Assembly: GCA_019638455.1 (NCBI GenBank)
Contig: JAHBTU010000002.1
Coordinates: 1,274,501 to 1,338,500, forward strand
Origin: Saprospiraceae bacterium
GTDB lineage: Bacteria > Bacteroidota > Bacteroidia > Chitinophagales > Saprospiraceae
Reading direction: 5' to 3'
Length of the DNA stretch: 64,000 nucleotides
Shown here piece after piece: positions 49,315-57,238 of the stretch. A program made the position numbers and the translations under genes. A model generated the notes under the pieces. The model made no database searches. It saw only the letters and a program-made list of their open reading frames with translations, and was not told the origin of the DNA. The stretch's first letter is position 1. Each line of letters opens with the position of its first letter.

Positions 49315-50601
49315 TTACCCCTCCAAATCCCGCCCAATGTCCCGCCGGAAGTACTTGCCCTCGAATTGCACCACCTTGGCACTGCGCTTCGATTTGCGGA
49401 TGGCCGCCGCGATGTCTTTGCCAAAACTCGTCAGCGCAACCACCCTTCCGCCAGCGGTGACGCATCCTGCTTCCGTGACGGCTGTGCCCGCATGAAACGT
49501 CATGCTGCCTTTCACCTGTTCCAAGCCCGTGATGGCTTTCCCTTTTTGGTAGTCGCCCGGGTAGCCGCCACTCACCAGAAAAATGGTGGCTGCCGTGCGT
49601 TTGTCGGCGCGGATTTTCACGCGGCCAAGCGAGCCTTTGGCGCAATTGTCGAACAAGACGACAAGGTCGTTTTTCAGGCGGGGCAACACTACTTCGGTCT
49701 CCGGGTCGCCCATGCGGCAGTTGTATTCGATGACATAAGGCTCGCCGTTGACTTTTATCAGGCCGAAGAAAATGAAGCCTTTGTAGGGGATTTTTTCTTT
49801 TTTCAACCCCTTTACCGTCGGGCGGATGATGCGTTCCTCCACTTTTTGCCACATCGCCTCATCCACAAACGGCACTGGGCTGACGGCACCCATGCCACCC
49901 GTGTTTGGCCCTGTGTCGCCTTCGCCGACGCGCTTGTAGTCTTTGGCCTCTGGCAGAATTTTGTAGGTCTTGCCGTCAGTCAAAACGAAGACGCTAAACT
50001 CGATGCCACTCAAAAACTCCTCCACCACCACGCGATGCCCGGCGGTGCCGAATTTGCCGCCCAGCATTTCCCGGAATTCCCGCTCTGCCTCCGCATGGCT
50101 TTGGCATATCACCACGCCCTTGCCTGCGGCGAGGCCGTCGGCTTTCAGCACGATGGGGAGCGGGTGTCCTGCCAAATACCGCAAACCATCTTCCACGTTT
50201 TCCCCTGTAAATTCACGGTAAGCAGCGGTCGGAATGTGGTGGCGCTGCATGAATTTTTTGCTCCAAGCCTTTGAGCCTTCCAGCACGGCGCCTGCCTTGG
50301 AGGGGCCGATGACGGGGATGTGGCGCAGTTTTTCGTTTTCTTGAAAATAATCCCAGATGCCTCGCACGAGCGGTTCTTCCGGGCCGACGACGAGCATATC
50401 AACCTCATGCTCCAAGCAAAATCGCCCCACGGCCTCGAAGTCAAGTGGGTTCAATGCGACATTTTGCCCACAGGCGGATGTGCCGGCATTGCCGGGGGCG
50501 ACGAAAAGTTGGGAGCAGCGCGGGCTGCGAGCGAGTTTCCATGCAAAGGCGTGTTCGCGGCCACCTGAGCCGAGCAGGAGGATGCGTCGTTGGTTGTTCA
50601 T
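49315..50601 (-). CDS. purD: Phosphoribosylamine--glycine ligase PurD
   Basis: A 428-residue GAR synthetase joining phosphoribosylamine and glycine in purine synthesis. RILLLGSGGREHAFAWKLARSP at the start, VDMLVVGPEEPLVRGI, the ATP-grasp HPLPIVLKADGLAAGKGVVICQSHAEAE, VVEEFLSGIEFSVFVLTDG, GDTGPNTGGMGAVSPVPF, YNCRMGDPETEVVLPRL and SGGYPGDYQKGKAITG are canonical. The ATG giving MNNQRRIL was used; the upstream codons are low-complexity. With purE-purK it is the third purine gene in the window, but far from that pair. Confidence 0.95.
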   Translation of the reverse strand: MNNQRRILLLGSGGREHAFAWKLARSPRCSQLFVAPGNAGTSACGQNVALNPLDFEAVGRFCLEHEVDMLVVGPEEPLVRGIWDYFQENEKLRHIPVIGPSKAGAVLEGSKAWSKKFMQRHHIPTAAYREFTGENVEDGLRYLAGHPLPIVLKADGLAAGKGVVICQSHAEAEREFREMLGGKFGTAGHRVVVEEFLSGIEFSVFVLTDGKTYKILPEAKDYKRVGEGDTGPNTGGMGAVSPVPFVDEAMWQKVEERIIRPTVKGLKKEKIPYKGFIFFGLIKVNGEPYVIEYNCRMGDPETEVVLPRLKNDLVVLFDNCAKGSLGRVKIRADKRTAATIFLVSGGYPGDYQKGKAITGLEQVKGSMTFHAGTAVTEAGCVTAGGRVVALTSFGKDIAAAIRKSKRSAKVVQFEGKYFRRDIGRDLEG

Positions 50602-50766
50602 TATTCGTTGCTTGTTGTTGGTTGTTTGTTGGTTCGTTGCCTGCATCGTCAATTTTTTAAATGAACGGCGAAGGTACGCAGGCAGAATTTTTTTTGTTAA
50701 AAAGGCCTGTTGGCGCGGACAAACTGCCGCGAGTTTGTGTCTTTTGTGCTCGCAATTTTTTTCTGC

Positions 50767-51129
50767 TTGGAACGGCTGCTATCCATATTGTTTTCCGTCA
50801 CGTTGCTGCTGGCGACCATGCCTCCCAAGGTGGGCGGGGATTGTTTTTATTCGGGTGGCATTTGCGTCGTTCAAGAAAGTTGCGCGCCCGACGCGGCGGC
50901 CTCCTGTGCTGCCGACCACTCAAAGGATGGCGATAAGGCTCCGGTTTGCCCAGCCCCCATATGTTGTGTCGCTGGCCCATGCTGTTGCCTGTGCCTGATG
51001 CCGGAGCCCCCGCTGCTTCCCTCGGTTGTGTTGCCGATCGAACGAAGTGCCCGGGTTTTTGCCTATGCCGTTTTTTTGCCTCAACAAGTCTGGCTCTCCG
51101 TGTGGAAGCCGCCCGCTTTTTCAGTTTGA
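50767..51129 (+). CDS. Cys-rich exported or membrane protein (about 120 aa)
   Basis: No family is firmly recognised. From a TTG the frame reads MERLLSILFSVTLLLATMPP, which looks like a signal peptide, followed by a segment with 11 Cys in about 55 residues, including ICC, PCCC and LC clusters, and ending in WKPPAFSV. The layout recalls the HYC_CC_PP-type small proteins of Bacteroidota found near metal-transport genes, but similarity is weak. The start is uncertain; a frame open further upstream allows up to 139 residues. It is divergent from purD. Confidence 0.5.
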   Translation: MERLLSILFSVTLLLATMPPKVGGDCFYSGGICVVQESCAPDAAASCAADHSKDGDKAPVCPAPICCVAGPCCCLCLMPEPPLLPSVVLPIERSARVFAYAVFLPQQVWLSVWKPPAFSV

Positions 51130-51162
51130 GTTTCTTCAAAATGTTGAGGAGGGTTGAAAAAT

Positions 51163-51195
51163 GTTTATGAAGGTTGATAATCAACTTTCATAAAC
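51163..51195. promoter_or_regulatory. Palindrome with repeated TCAAC half-sites upstream of the 60-aa Cys-rich gene
   Basis: GTTTATGAAGGTTGAT and ATCAACTTTCATAAAC are complementary with one mismatch around a single central base. Further ATCAAC-type half-sites follow at about 51197-51215 (CATCAACTTTTATCAACTCC). The cluster lies about 70 bases before the gene and looks like an operator for a dimeric regulator, or a hairpin ending the upstream gene. Confidence 0.5.
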
Positions 51196-51262
51196 CATCA
51201 TCAACTTTTATCAACTCCTTCCAAACCACTCTTTTTCAAAACTTAAACTGAATTTTCACATC

Positions 51263-51445
51263 ATGAAAAATAAAGCATTGGCGCTTGGCGCCGCTGTTCT
51301 GCTTGCCACTGGCATCGCTTTTTCGTTCGTCGGCACCAACGGTCAGGTTTGCTGCCCGCCCGAACGCTGCAACATGGAAGCGCAAACTTGCGACGGCATT
51401 CCCTGCCCGATTGAGAATTGCCCGATTCCGTGCTGCAAAAAGTGA
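51263..51445 (+). CDS. Small exported Cys-rich protein (60 aa)
   Basis: A 60-residue protein: signal peptide (MKNKALALGAAVLLATGIAF plus SFVGTNG), then a mature part of about 32 residues with eight Cys (QVCCPPERCNMEAQTCDG, IPCPIENCPIPCCKK). CCxxxxC, C, C and PCC patterns suggest metal binding or several disulfides. An ATG and a clean terminator support a real gene. It pairs with another Cys-rich gene upstream. Function unknown. Confidence 0.75.
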   Translation: MKNKALALGAAVLLATGIAFSFVGTNGQVCCPPERCNMEAQTCDGIPCPIENCPIPCCKK

Positions 51446-51474
51446 TGCTGCCACGGCAGTAGCATAAAATGAGA

Positions 51475-51514
51475 GAAGGCGAGGGTCGGATGACGACCTT
51501 CGCCTTCGTTTTTT
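51475..51514 (+). terminator. Rho-independent terminator after the 60-aa gene
   Basis: GAAGGCGAGGGTCG and CGACCTTCGCCTTC form a 14-bp stem (one G-U type mismatch) with the loop GATGA, followed directly by GTTTTTTG. Classical and well placed 30 bases after the stop. Confidence 0.85.
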
Positions 51515-51556
51515 GACTTTCGCCATGTGTGGGTCTTTCGACACCCCACTATCAAT

Positions 51557-52198
51557 TCAGGCGTTTGCAGCGCCGCCGATGTTGTTGCGTCGAATCAGCA
51601 TTTCCGCAAAAAGCAGGTTGGGCACCCAGCATAGCCACGACACGATTTTGTACGCCTCCATGAAGGTCAATCCCAACGCGCCTATCAAAAGCGGCAGCCA
51701 AAGCCGAAGGGTGACGGCGGCGAAAGTGACGGCATAATTGCGGGTCATCCATCGCTCGTGCTGCCCGATGTCGCGTTGACGCGCTGCTTTGTAGGCAACA
51801 AAGCCAGTGCTGAGCCATGCGGTGGCCAATCCCGTGAATCCCAGTTGCGCGACCAAGCCTCCCGTAGCGTGCAATGCGAGATAGAGGCCAGCCAATCCGC
51901 TGCTCAACACCGCCAAGAAATAAACCGTGCCGGCGCGTCGGTGCCGACGCAGGTTGCCGTCGCGCCAACGACGCACGAACTGGAACCCTCCGATGGACAA
52001 GGCCACCATGCCGCCGACCACATGAAGGTAGAAGGCGAGTTTCCAAGAGGGGCTTTCCCAGAGCGTGTCGCTTTTCAGGAACAAAAAACTTTTACGCTCG
52101 CCGTCGAGGAATCGCGCGGAATAGGTGGTGATGCTCAACGCAAGGAAAATCACTATTCCAAGCGCAATGGAGAGCGGCTGGCGGTTGTGTTGTCGCAT
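51557..52198 (-). CDS. DUF2306 membrane protein
   Basis: A 213-residue protein with six to seven hydrophobic segments. WKLAFYLHVVGGMVALSIGGFQFVRRWRDGNLRRHRRAGTVYFLAVLSSGLAGLYLALHATGG and DIGQHERWMTRNYAVTFAAVTLRLWLPLL match DUF2306. Conserved His residues (LHVVGG, LRRHRRAG, GQHERWM) suggest heme or metal binding, as in cytochrome-b-like membrane proteins, but this is inference. It lies seven bases downstream of the DUF4159 gene on the same strand. Confidence 0.85.
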   Translation of the reverse strand: MRQHNRQPLSIALGIVIFLALSITTYSARFLDGERKSFLFLKSDTLWESPSWKLAFYLHVVGGMVALSIGGFQFVRRWRDGNLRRHRRAGTVYFLAVLSSGLAGLYLALHATGGLVAQLGFTGLATAWLSTGFVAYKAARQRDIGQHERWMTRNYAVTFAAVTLRLWLPLLIGALGLTFMEAYKIVSWLCWVPNLLFAEMLIRRNNIGGAANA

Positions 52199-52204
52199 GG
52201 AGAC

Positions 52205-52873
52205 CTATTGAGTAAAGGCGAATTGAACGATGTTGGCGCCCATTTGCAGGGCTTTTTGACGGAGCTCTGGCGGGTCGTTGTGCACGTCGTCCCAGCCGTC
52301 GCCGAGGTCGGTCTCGTAGTTGTAGAAGCAGACGAGGCGGCCTTGCCAGATAAGCCCGAAGCCTTGCGCGGGTTTGCCGTCGTGTTCGTGGATTTTTGGC
52401 ATCCCGTTTTTGAAGTCGTATTTCTGATGGTAGATGGGATGGCTAAAGGGCAGCTCCACGAAGTCGAGTTCGGGGAACACTTTTTTCATGGCGGGGCGCA
52501 CGAAGGGGTCGAGGCCGTAGTCGTCGTTGAGGATGAGGAAGCCGCCGCCTTCGAGGTAGGCGCGGAGGTTGCGGGCTTCGAGGTCGTTGAAGAGCATATT
52601 GCCGTGTCCTGTGGCATACACGATGGGGTAGTTGAAAATGTCGGCGCTACCCGGCTCCACGGTGGCGTATTCAAGGTCGAAGTTGGTGCGTAGGTTGTCG
52701 TTGCAAAACTTGGCCAAGTTTTTTAGCGAGTTCACATCGTTGTACCAGTCGCCGCCGCCGGAGTATTTGAGGAGGGCGAGTTTGAGAGTGGGTGGGTGGG
52801 CTTGGGGATTGGGGGGTGGGAATTTGAAGGCAGTAGCCAACAAGAAGGGAAGAGCAAAAAGTATGTAGCGCAT
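52205..52873 (-). CDS. DUF4159 domain exported protein
   Basis: A 222-residue protein with a short signal peptide (MRYILFALPFLLATAF), then the DUF4159 fold: LALLKYSGGGDWYNDVNSLKNLAKFCNDNLRTNF, YPIVYATGHGNMLFNDLEARNLRAYLEGGGFLILNDDYGLDPFVRPAMKKVFPE and PFSHPIYHQKYDF. It resembles a glutamine-amidotransferase-like/ThuA-like domain without the catalytic triad. Relatives often sit in MoxR/BatA-type clusters, absent here. The role is unknown. Confidence 0.87.
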   Translation of the reverse strand: MRYILFALPFLLATAFKFPPPNPQAHPPTLKLALLKYSGGGDWYNDVNSLKNLAKFCNDNLRTNFDLEYATVEPGSADIFNYPIVYATGHGNMLFNDLEARNLRAYLEGGGFLILNDDYGLDPFVRPAMKKVFPELDFVELPFSHPIYHQKYDFKNGMPKIHEHDGKPAQGFGLIWQGRLVCFYNYETDLGDGWDDVHNDPPELRQKALQMGANIVQFAFTQ

Positions 52874-52930
52874 TTGTGTGAGTGTCAGATTTTGAAAATT
52901 AGTTTAAAAATACAGTTTGCAGCCTCAATC

Positions 52931-54625
52931 TCAAAACCGCGAATCGTCCACCCCTTCCAAAAACCGCCGTATCTCGCCCACGATGCTTTCCACGCACCCG
53001 TCTTCAAATGGCGAGCGCAACCCCGCCAGTTTCACCAACTGAAGGAAGGACTGGCTGCCGCCGGCTTTGCAGAGCCGCACATAATCGCTCCATGCCGCTT
53101 GATGGTCTTGGCGGTCTTTCATCCAGAATTGGAAGGCGCAGATTTGTGCCAGCGTGTAGTCAATGTAGTAGAATGGTGAGTTGAAGATGTGGCTTTGCTT
53201 TTGCCACAGGCGGCCTGCTTCGAGGTGTGGGTGGCCGTCGTAGTCGCGGTGGGGGAGATAGGTTTCTTCCAGCACGCGCCATGCGGCGTTGCGCTCGCTG
53301 GGTGTCATGCCGGGGTTTTGGTAAATGATATGCTGGAACTCGTCTACCGCCACGCCGTAAGGCAAGAACTGGATGGCGCCGCTGAGGTGCATGAAGTAGT
53401 ATTTGTCCGTCTGGTCGCCGAAAAAGAGTGGCATCCAAGGCCATGTGAAAAACTCCATGCTCATGGAGTGAATTTCGGCTGCGTCGTTGGTGGGCCAGTG
53501 ATATTCCTCGAAGGGGAAGGCGCTGCTGCTCCACACTTGGAAGGCGTGGCCAGCCTCGTGCGTGAGCACGTCAATGTCGCCACTGGTGCCATTGAAGTTG
53601 GAAAATATAAACGGTGCGCCGAACTTGCTCATGTAGGTGCAGTAGCCGCCTGTGGCTTTCCCGTCGCGGTTCACCAAATCCATGAGCCGGGTGTTTTGCA
53701 TGAATTGGAAAAAAGTGTCGGTTTCGGGGCTGAGTTCGCGGTACATTTTGGCGGCGCTGGCCACTATTTCTTCGGGTGTGCCGAGCGGCTTGGGGTTGCC
53801 CGACGGGAATTTGTATTCCTCGTCGTAGTATTTCAGTTTTTCGATGCCGAGGCGTTTGCGCTGTCGCTCATAAAGTTCGGAGGCGAGTGGCACGATGACT
53901 TCGCGCACTTGTCGCCGAAAATTGGCCACCATGTCGGGAGTGTAGTCGGAGCGGCGCATTCTCGCGTAGCCGACTTGCACAAAATTCTTGTAGCCCAGTT
54001 CGCGGGCGATTTGGTGGCGCACTTTCACCATTTTATCAAAAATACGCTCCATGGCGGGGGCGTTTTGGGCGAAAAAGCCCCATTTCGCCTCGGTGGCATT
54101 TTTGCGCGTCTCGCGGTCGTCTGAAAGTTCGAGGGGGTGGATGCTGCTCAGGTTGTAGGTTTTGCCCCTGAACTCGATTTTGGCCTGCGCCTTCAGTTTG
54201 GTGTATTCGGTGCTGAGCGTGTTTTCTTGCTGCAAGTCTTCGAGGATGGAGGGTTTGAATGTTTTGAGCGAGAGCTCGGCCAGCGTGAAAAGCTGTCCGC
54301 CGAATTTTTGCTCCAATATATGTCTGAAAGGCGAATCGAGCAGTGCTTGGAAGAAACGGTTGTTGAGCTCCTCGAAAGAAGGCAGGTTCTCGTCGAAGTA
54401 TTCGTTTTCCTGCTCGTAGAATTTGTTGGTGGTATCGGAGGTATGGCGGATGTAGCAGAGGTTGTACATCGTCCAGAACTCTTCGCGCACTCGATTGAGT
54501 TGGCTGAGGCTGTCGCTTTGCTCGTCGGCAGATTGAGCGTTTTGAAAACGGAGCAGGTGTTTTTCAAAATTTTGCGACACCGTGGTTATTTCGGGACGCA
54601 CATAGGTAAAGGATTCAAAGCTCAT
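52931..54625 (-). CDS. M3-family oligoendopeptidase
   Basis: A 564-residue M3 zinc metallopeptidase (oligoendopeptidase F type). The active site H356-EAGH lies in DVLTHEAGHAFQVWSS, with the third ligand Glu expected in AAEIHSMSMEFFTWPWM (about 384-390). The N-terminal helical lobe covers about 1-330. These cytoplasmic enzymes degrade short peptides. The ATG giving MSFESFTYVR was used; 49 upstream codons look non-native. It diverges from the beta-barrel gene. Confidence 0.93.
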   Translation of the reverse strand: MSFESFTYVRPEITTVSQNFEKHLLRFQNAQSADEQSDSLSQLNRVREEFWTMYNLCYIRHTSDTTNKFYEQENEYFDENLPSFEELNNRFFQALLDSPFRHILEQKFGGQLFTLAELSLKTFKPSILEDLQQENTLSTEYTKLKAQAKIEFRGKTYNLSSIHPLELSDDRETRKNATEAKWGFFAQNAPAMERIFDKMVKVRHQIARELGYKNFVQVGYARMRRSDYTPDMVANFRRQVREVIVPLASELYERQRKRLGIEKLKYYDEEYKFPSGNPKPLGTPEEIVASAAKMYRELSPETDTFFQFMQNTRLMDLVNRDGKATGGYCTYMSKFGAPFIFSNFNGTSGDIDVLTHEAGHAFQVWSSSAFPFEEYHWPTNDAAEIHSMSMEFFTWPWMPLFFGDQTDKYYFMHLSGAIQFLPYGVAVDEFQHIIYQNPGMTPSERNAAWRVLEETYLPHRDYDGHPHLEAGRLWQKQSHIFNSPFYYIDYTLAQICAFQFWMKDRQDHQAAWSDYVRLCKAGGSQSFLQLVKLAGLRSPFEDGCVESIVGEIRRFLEGVDDSRF

Positions 54626-54704
54626 GGCGTAATAACAAGGTTGATGAGGGTTTATGGGGGTGTTGAGGCCTGATTGTTTATTTTCGCCGCAAAAAACGAG
54701 AAAA

Positions 54705-55439
54705 ATGACACGACTTGTATTCGCATTTCTGCTGATGATGGTCTTTCGCGGACAAATGACTGCCCAATCCACGGCTTATGTGTTCAAAGGGGGCCCCAGT
54801 TTGGCCAATCAAAAATGGGACAACAGCTTGAACCGCCAGTTTTTGCTTCGATACCATGCGGCGTTGGCATTGGAGTCCATCAACAACGACGATGACCGGT
54901 TTTCGCTCTATGGCCAGTTTGGCTATCATGTGAGGGGCAGCGCCATCCGTTTTCGCACGTTCAACATCAACTCCGGCGTGCTGGGCAATTTGTTTACCCA
55001 GCCCTTCGAGTTCAACAATCTTTCGCTGCAATTGGGTGCCAAGTTTCGCAAGCCAATGGCTTCCAGAGACAACAACTTTTTTTACTTCGGCGGGTTGCGT
55101 GGCGATTACAATTTAAACGATAATCTCGCCGAATTGCAAAACATTTTCGTGTGCAACAGAGGCTCGTTGCCACTCGTGGGGGGCACGCAGAAGTGGCTCT
55201 TCGGCCTTTCGTTGGGCGGGGGCATCGAGTTCAAGTTCAGCGAGCTCACGGGCGGCCAAATCGAGCTGTCGTTTCATCCCGACATAACGCCCCAATACCG
55301 CCAAGGGCCGATTCCAAATGTGATTGACCAATGCGCTGGCACCACTTACACCATCCCCGAACGCCGCATCCGCAACACGACCATCGAACTGTCTTTCGGC
55401 CTGCGGCTGCTGCGGAAGGTGGTGTATTTGGAGGAATAA
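54705..55439 (+). CDS. Outer-membrane beta-barrel protein (PorT-like group)
   Basis: A 244-residue protein with a signal peptide (MTRLVFAFLLMMVFRGQMTA) and barrel-like strands (VFKGGPSLANQKWDN, YGQFGYHVRGSAIRFRTFNI, NNLSLQLGAKFRKPMASRDNNFFYFGGLRGDYNLND, TTIELSFGLRLLRKVVYLEE). KGGPSLANQ-W resembles the start of porin-family outer_membrane_2/PorT-like proteins. No specific function. It diverges from the M3 peptidase gene and is convergent with the CMD gene. Confidence 0.7.
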   Translation: MTRLVFAFLLMMVFRGQMTAQSTAYVFKGGPSLANQKWDNSLNRQFLLRYHAALALESINNDDDRFSLYGQFGYHVRGSAIRFRTFNINSGVLGNLFTQPFEFNNLSLQLGAKFRKPMASRDNNFFYFGGLRGDYNLNDNLAELQNIFVCNRGSLPLVGGTQKWLFGLSLGGGIEFKFSELTGGQIELSFHPDITPQYRQGPIPNVIDQCAGTTYTIPERRIRNTTIELSFGLRLLRKVVYLEE

Positions 55440-55520
55440 AGTCACGAAGAGTCGAAGACTTGAGGGATTCTGGTTTTTTGTGCACAGCCCTACACCCCCA
55501 AACCTTCAAACCAGAAACCC

Positions 55521-55862
55521 TCAAATTCCTTTTAATTCCTCCCAATACTCAACGGCGCGGCGGGTGTGGGGGATGCAAATGGACCCGCCCACCATGTTGG
55601 CGACGGCGAAAATCTCGAAAATCTGGTCGGTGGTGATGTCGAGTTCGTGGCATTTGCCGAGGTGATACTTGATGCAGTCGTCGCAGCGCAGCACCATGGA
55701 AGCCACGAGGCCGAGCATTTCCTTGGTGCGCACATCGAGCGCGCCCGCTTGGTAGGTTTGGTTGTCGAGGCTCCAGAATCGCTTGATTACTTTGTTGTCG
55801 TGAGCCAAAATGCGCTCGTTCATGCGGGCGCGGTAGTCGTTGAATTCGGTGACGAGAGACAT
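55521..55862 (-). CDS. Carboxymuconolactone decarboxylase (AhpD)-family protein
   Basis: A 113-residue CMD/AhpD-fold protein. The redox motif CDDCIKYHL (C-x-x-C-x-x-x-H, about 66-74) with the flanking TKEMLGLVASMVLRC and DQIFEIFAVANMVGGSICIPHTRRAVEYW is the complete peroxidase-type signature. AhpD-like proteins act as thiol peroxidases or reductases. The ATG giving MSLVTEFNDYR was used. It diverges from dtd. Confidence 0.9.
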   Translation of the reverse strand: MSLVTEFNDYRARMNERILAHDNKVIKRFWSLDNQTYQAGALDVRTKEMLGLVASMVLRCDDCIKYHLGKCHELDITTDQIFEIFAVANMVGGSICIPHTRRAVEYWEELKGI

Positions 55863-55970
55863 TTTTTGTTGAGTTGTGGATGTGGTGATTTGTTGAGCAA
55901 GCAAGGTTTGAAACTTTGAAAGCAAAGGTCGCAATTCTGCTATCCTAAATTTTTCTCACATACCCTGCCT

Positions 55971-56423
55971 ATGCGTGTTGTTGTTCAGAGGGTCTCACAG
56001 GCCTTCGTAGTCATTGACCATCAGGAAAAGTCCCGCATCGGATGGGGGCTGCTCATCCTGCTCGGCATTGAGCAGGACGATTCGGAAGAGGACATCGAAT
56101 GGCTCAGCAAAAAAATAGCTGCCCTGCGTATTTTTTCCGATGAAGATGGCCTGATGAACAAGTCGGTGCAAGACATTGCGGGAGAGATGCTCGTGGTGAG
56201 CCAATTCACCCTGCACGCCAGCACGAAAAAGGGCAACCGCCCCTCGTTCATCAAAGCGGCGCGACCCGAAAAGGCGATTCCGATGTATGAGCGATTTGTC
56301 GAAATGCTCCAGCGCGAGTCGGGGAGGCCCGTGCTGACGGGCGAGTTTGGTGCCGACATGAAAGTGTCGCTGCTGAACGATGGCCCTGTGACGATTTTGA
56401 TGGACTCGAAACAACGGGAATAA
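55971..56423 (+). CDS. dtd: D-aminoacyl-tRNA deacylase
   Basis: A 150-residue DTD that cleaves D-amino acids (and glycine from tRNA-Ala) off tRNA. RVVVQRVSQAFVVI at the start, the motif VSQFTLHASTKKGNRPSF (SQFTL, about 77-81) and NDGPVTILMDS (here in place of NxGPVT, with the cross-subunit Gly-cisPro) are present. Length is normal. A hairpin follows the stop. Confidence 0.94.
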   Translation: MRVVVQRVSQAFVVIDHQEKSRIGWGLLILLGIEQDDSEEDIEWLSKKIAALRIFSDEDGLMNKSVQDIAGEMLVVSQFTLHASTKKGNRPSFIKAARPEKAIPMYERFVEMLQRESGRPVLTGEFGADMKVSLLNDGPVTILMDSKQRE

Positions 56424-56453
56424 AAAAAGCCCCCGGACTTTCGTCCGAGGGCT
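56421..56453 (-). terminator. Hairpin after dtd with T run on the minus strand
   Basis: AGCCCCCGGAC and GTCCGAGGGCT pair with one mismatch around TTTC. The T-run lies on the minus strand (complement of AAAAAAA at 56422-56428), so it is an intrinsic terminator for antisense transcripts and only a stem for dtd mRNA. Confidence 0.6.
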
Positions 56454-56686
56454 AAATCCCAAAAAACCAAATGAAAACAATCTTCCTACCTAATATCTTG
56501 AGGGTTTTCCAAACTTTGTTTTGAATCGCCCCTTATTGTCGCTTTCACACATTCTAACGCAGGTTTCAAAAAAAGTAACACCTCCGAATAAAATTTTTTT
56601 TGAAAAAAATATTTCACCCGACCAACGAATAAAACGCGCAAGGCATTTTTCCTTTGTTCCTTCTTCACACTCAATCGTTTCTGACT

Positions 56687-57157
56687 ATGCACACCGTTCT
56701 CAATACCATCCATTCTTACAACAGGTACTTACTCCTCATCGCCTTGGCCTACGTCCTTTATCGGGCCTATACGGGCTGGTTGGGTCGCAAGGATTACACC
56801 AAAAACGACAATACGGCAGCGGCGGCGCTCTTGGGGCTAACGCATCTTCAATTGCTCGTCGGCCTCATACAATACGCCTTTACGAGTGGCTACACGAAGG
56901 CAGCCTTCGCCAACATGGGCGCTGCCATGAAAAACGAGTGGCTTCGCTATTTCGCGGTCGAGCACATCACCATCATGATTTTGGCAGTGGTTTTCATTCA
57001 GTTGGGCCGTACCCTTTCCAAAAAGGCAAAAACCGACGTGGACAAACACAAGAAATTGGCGATTTACACGACCGTCGGTTTGTTGCTGATTGTTGTGTCG
57101 CTGGCATCCAAAGGGCTGTTGTTCGGTTCGCTCGCATCGGTGGGGGCTTCTGAATGA
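56687..57157 (+). CDS. Cytochrome-b-like small membrane protein
   Basis: A 156-residue protein with four membrane helices. Conserved His residues sit in HSYNRYLLLIALAYVLYRA, LTHLQLLVGLIQY, VEHITIMILAVVFIQLG, matching the Bacteroidota proteins often annotated as cytochrome B, in which paired His could bind heme. The mature pattern and spacing fit, but heme binding is inferred. The ATG giving MHTVLNTIHSYN was chosen. A terminator-like hairpin lies between it and hisS. Confidence 0.75.
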   Translation: MHTVLNTIHSYNRYLLLIALAYVLYRAYTGWLGRKDYTKNDNTAAAALLGLTHLQLLVGLIQYAFTSGYTKAAFANMGAAMKNEWLRYFAVEHITIMILAVVFIQLGRTLSKKAKTDVDKHKKLAIYTTVGLLLIVVSLASKGLLFGSLASVGASE

Positions 57158-57182
57158 ACTTTTGCCGATATTTGCGCCGTTG

Positions 57183-57226
57183 AAACAAACCTCTGGGAGA
57201 CAACCTCTCGGAGGTTTGTTTTTCCA
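57183..57226 (+). terminator. Stem-loop between the cytochrome-b-like gene and hisS
   Basis: AAACAAACCTC (57183-57193) and GAGGTTTGTTT (57211-57221) form an 11-bp stem, followed by TTCC. It probably ends the upstream transcript; being 13 bases before hisS, it could also act as a leader structure. Confidence 0.6.
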
Positions 57227-57238
57227 AAAAAATCTGTC

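Noticed and set aside
49282..50274. A 330-codon frame antisense to purD
   Set aside because: PurD motifs on the other strand are complete; this frame lacks any family feature.
57183..57238. T-box or attenuator leader for hisS
   Set aside because: Only a simple stem with a short T run is present; no T-box consensus, specifier loop or His-codon leader peptide is seen.
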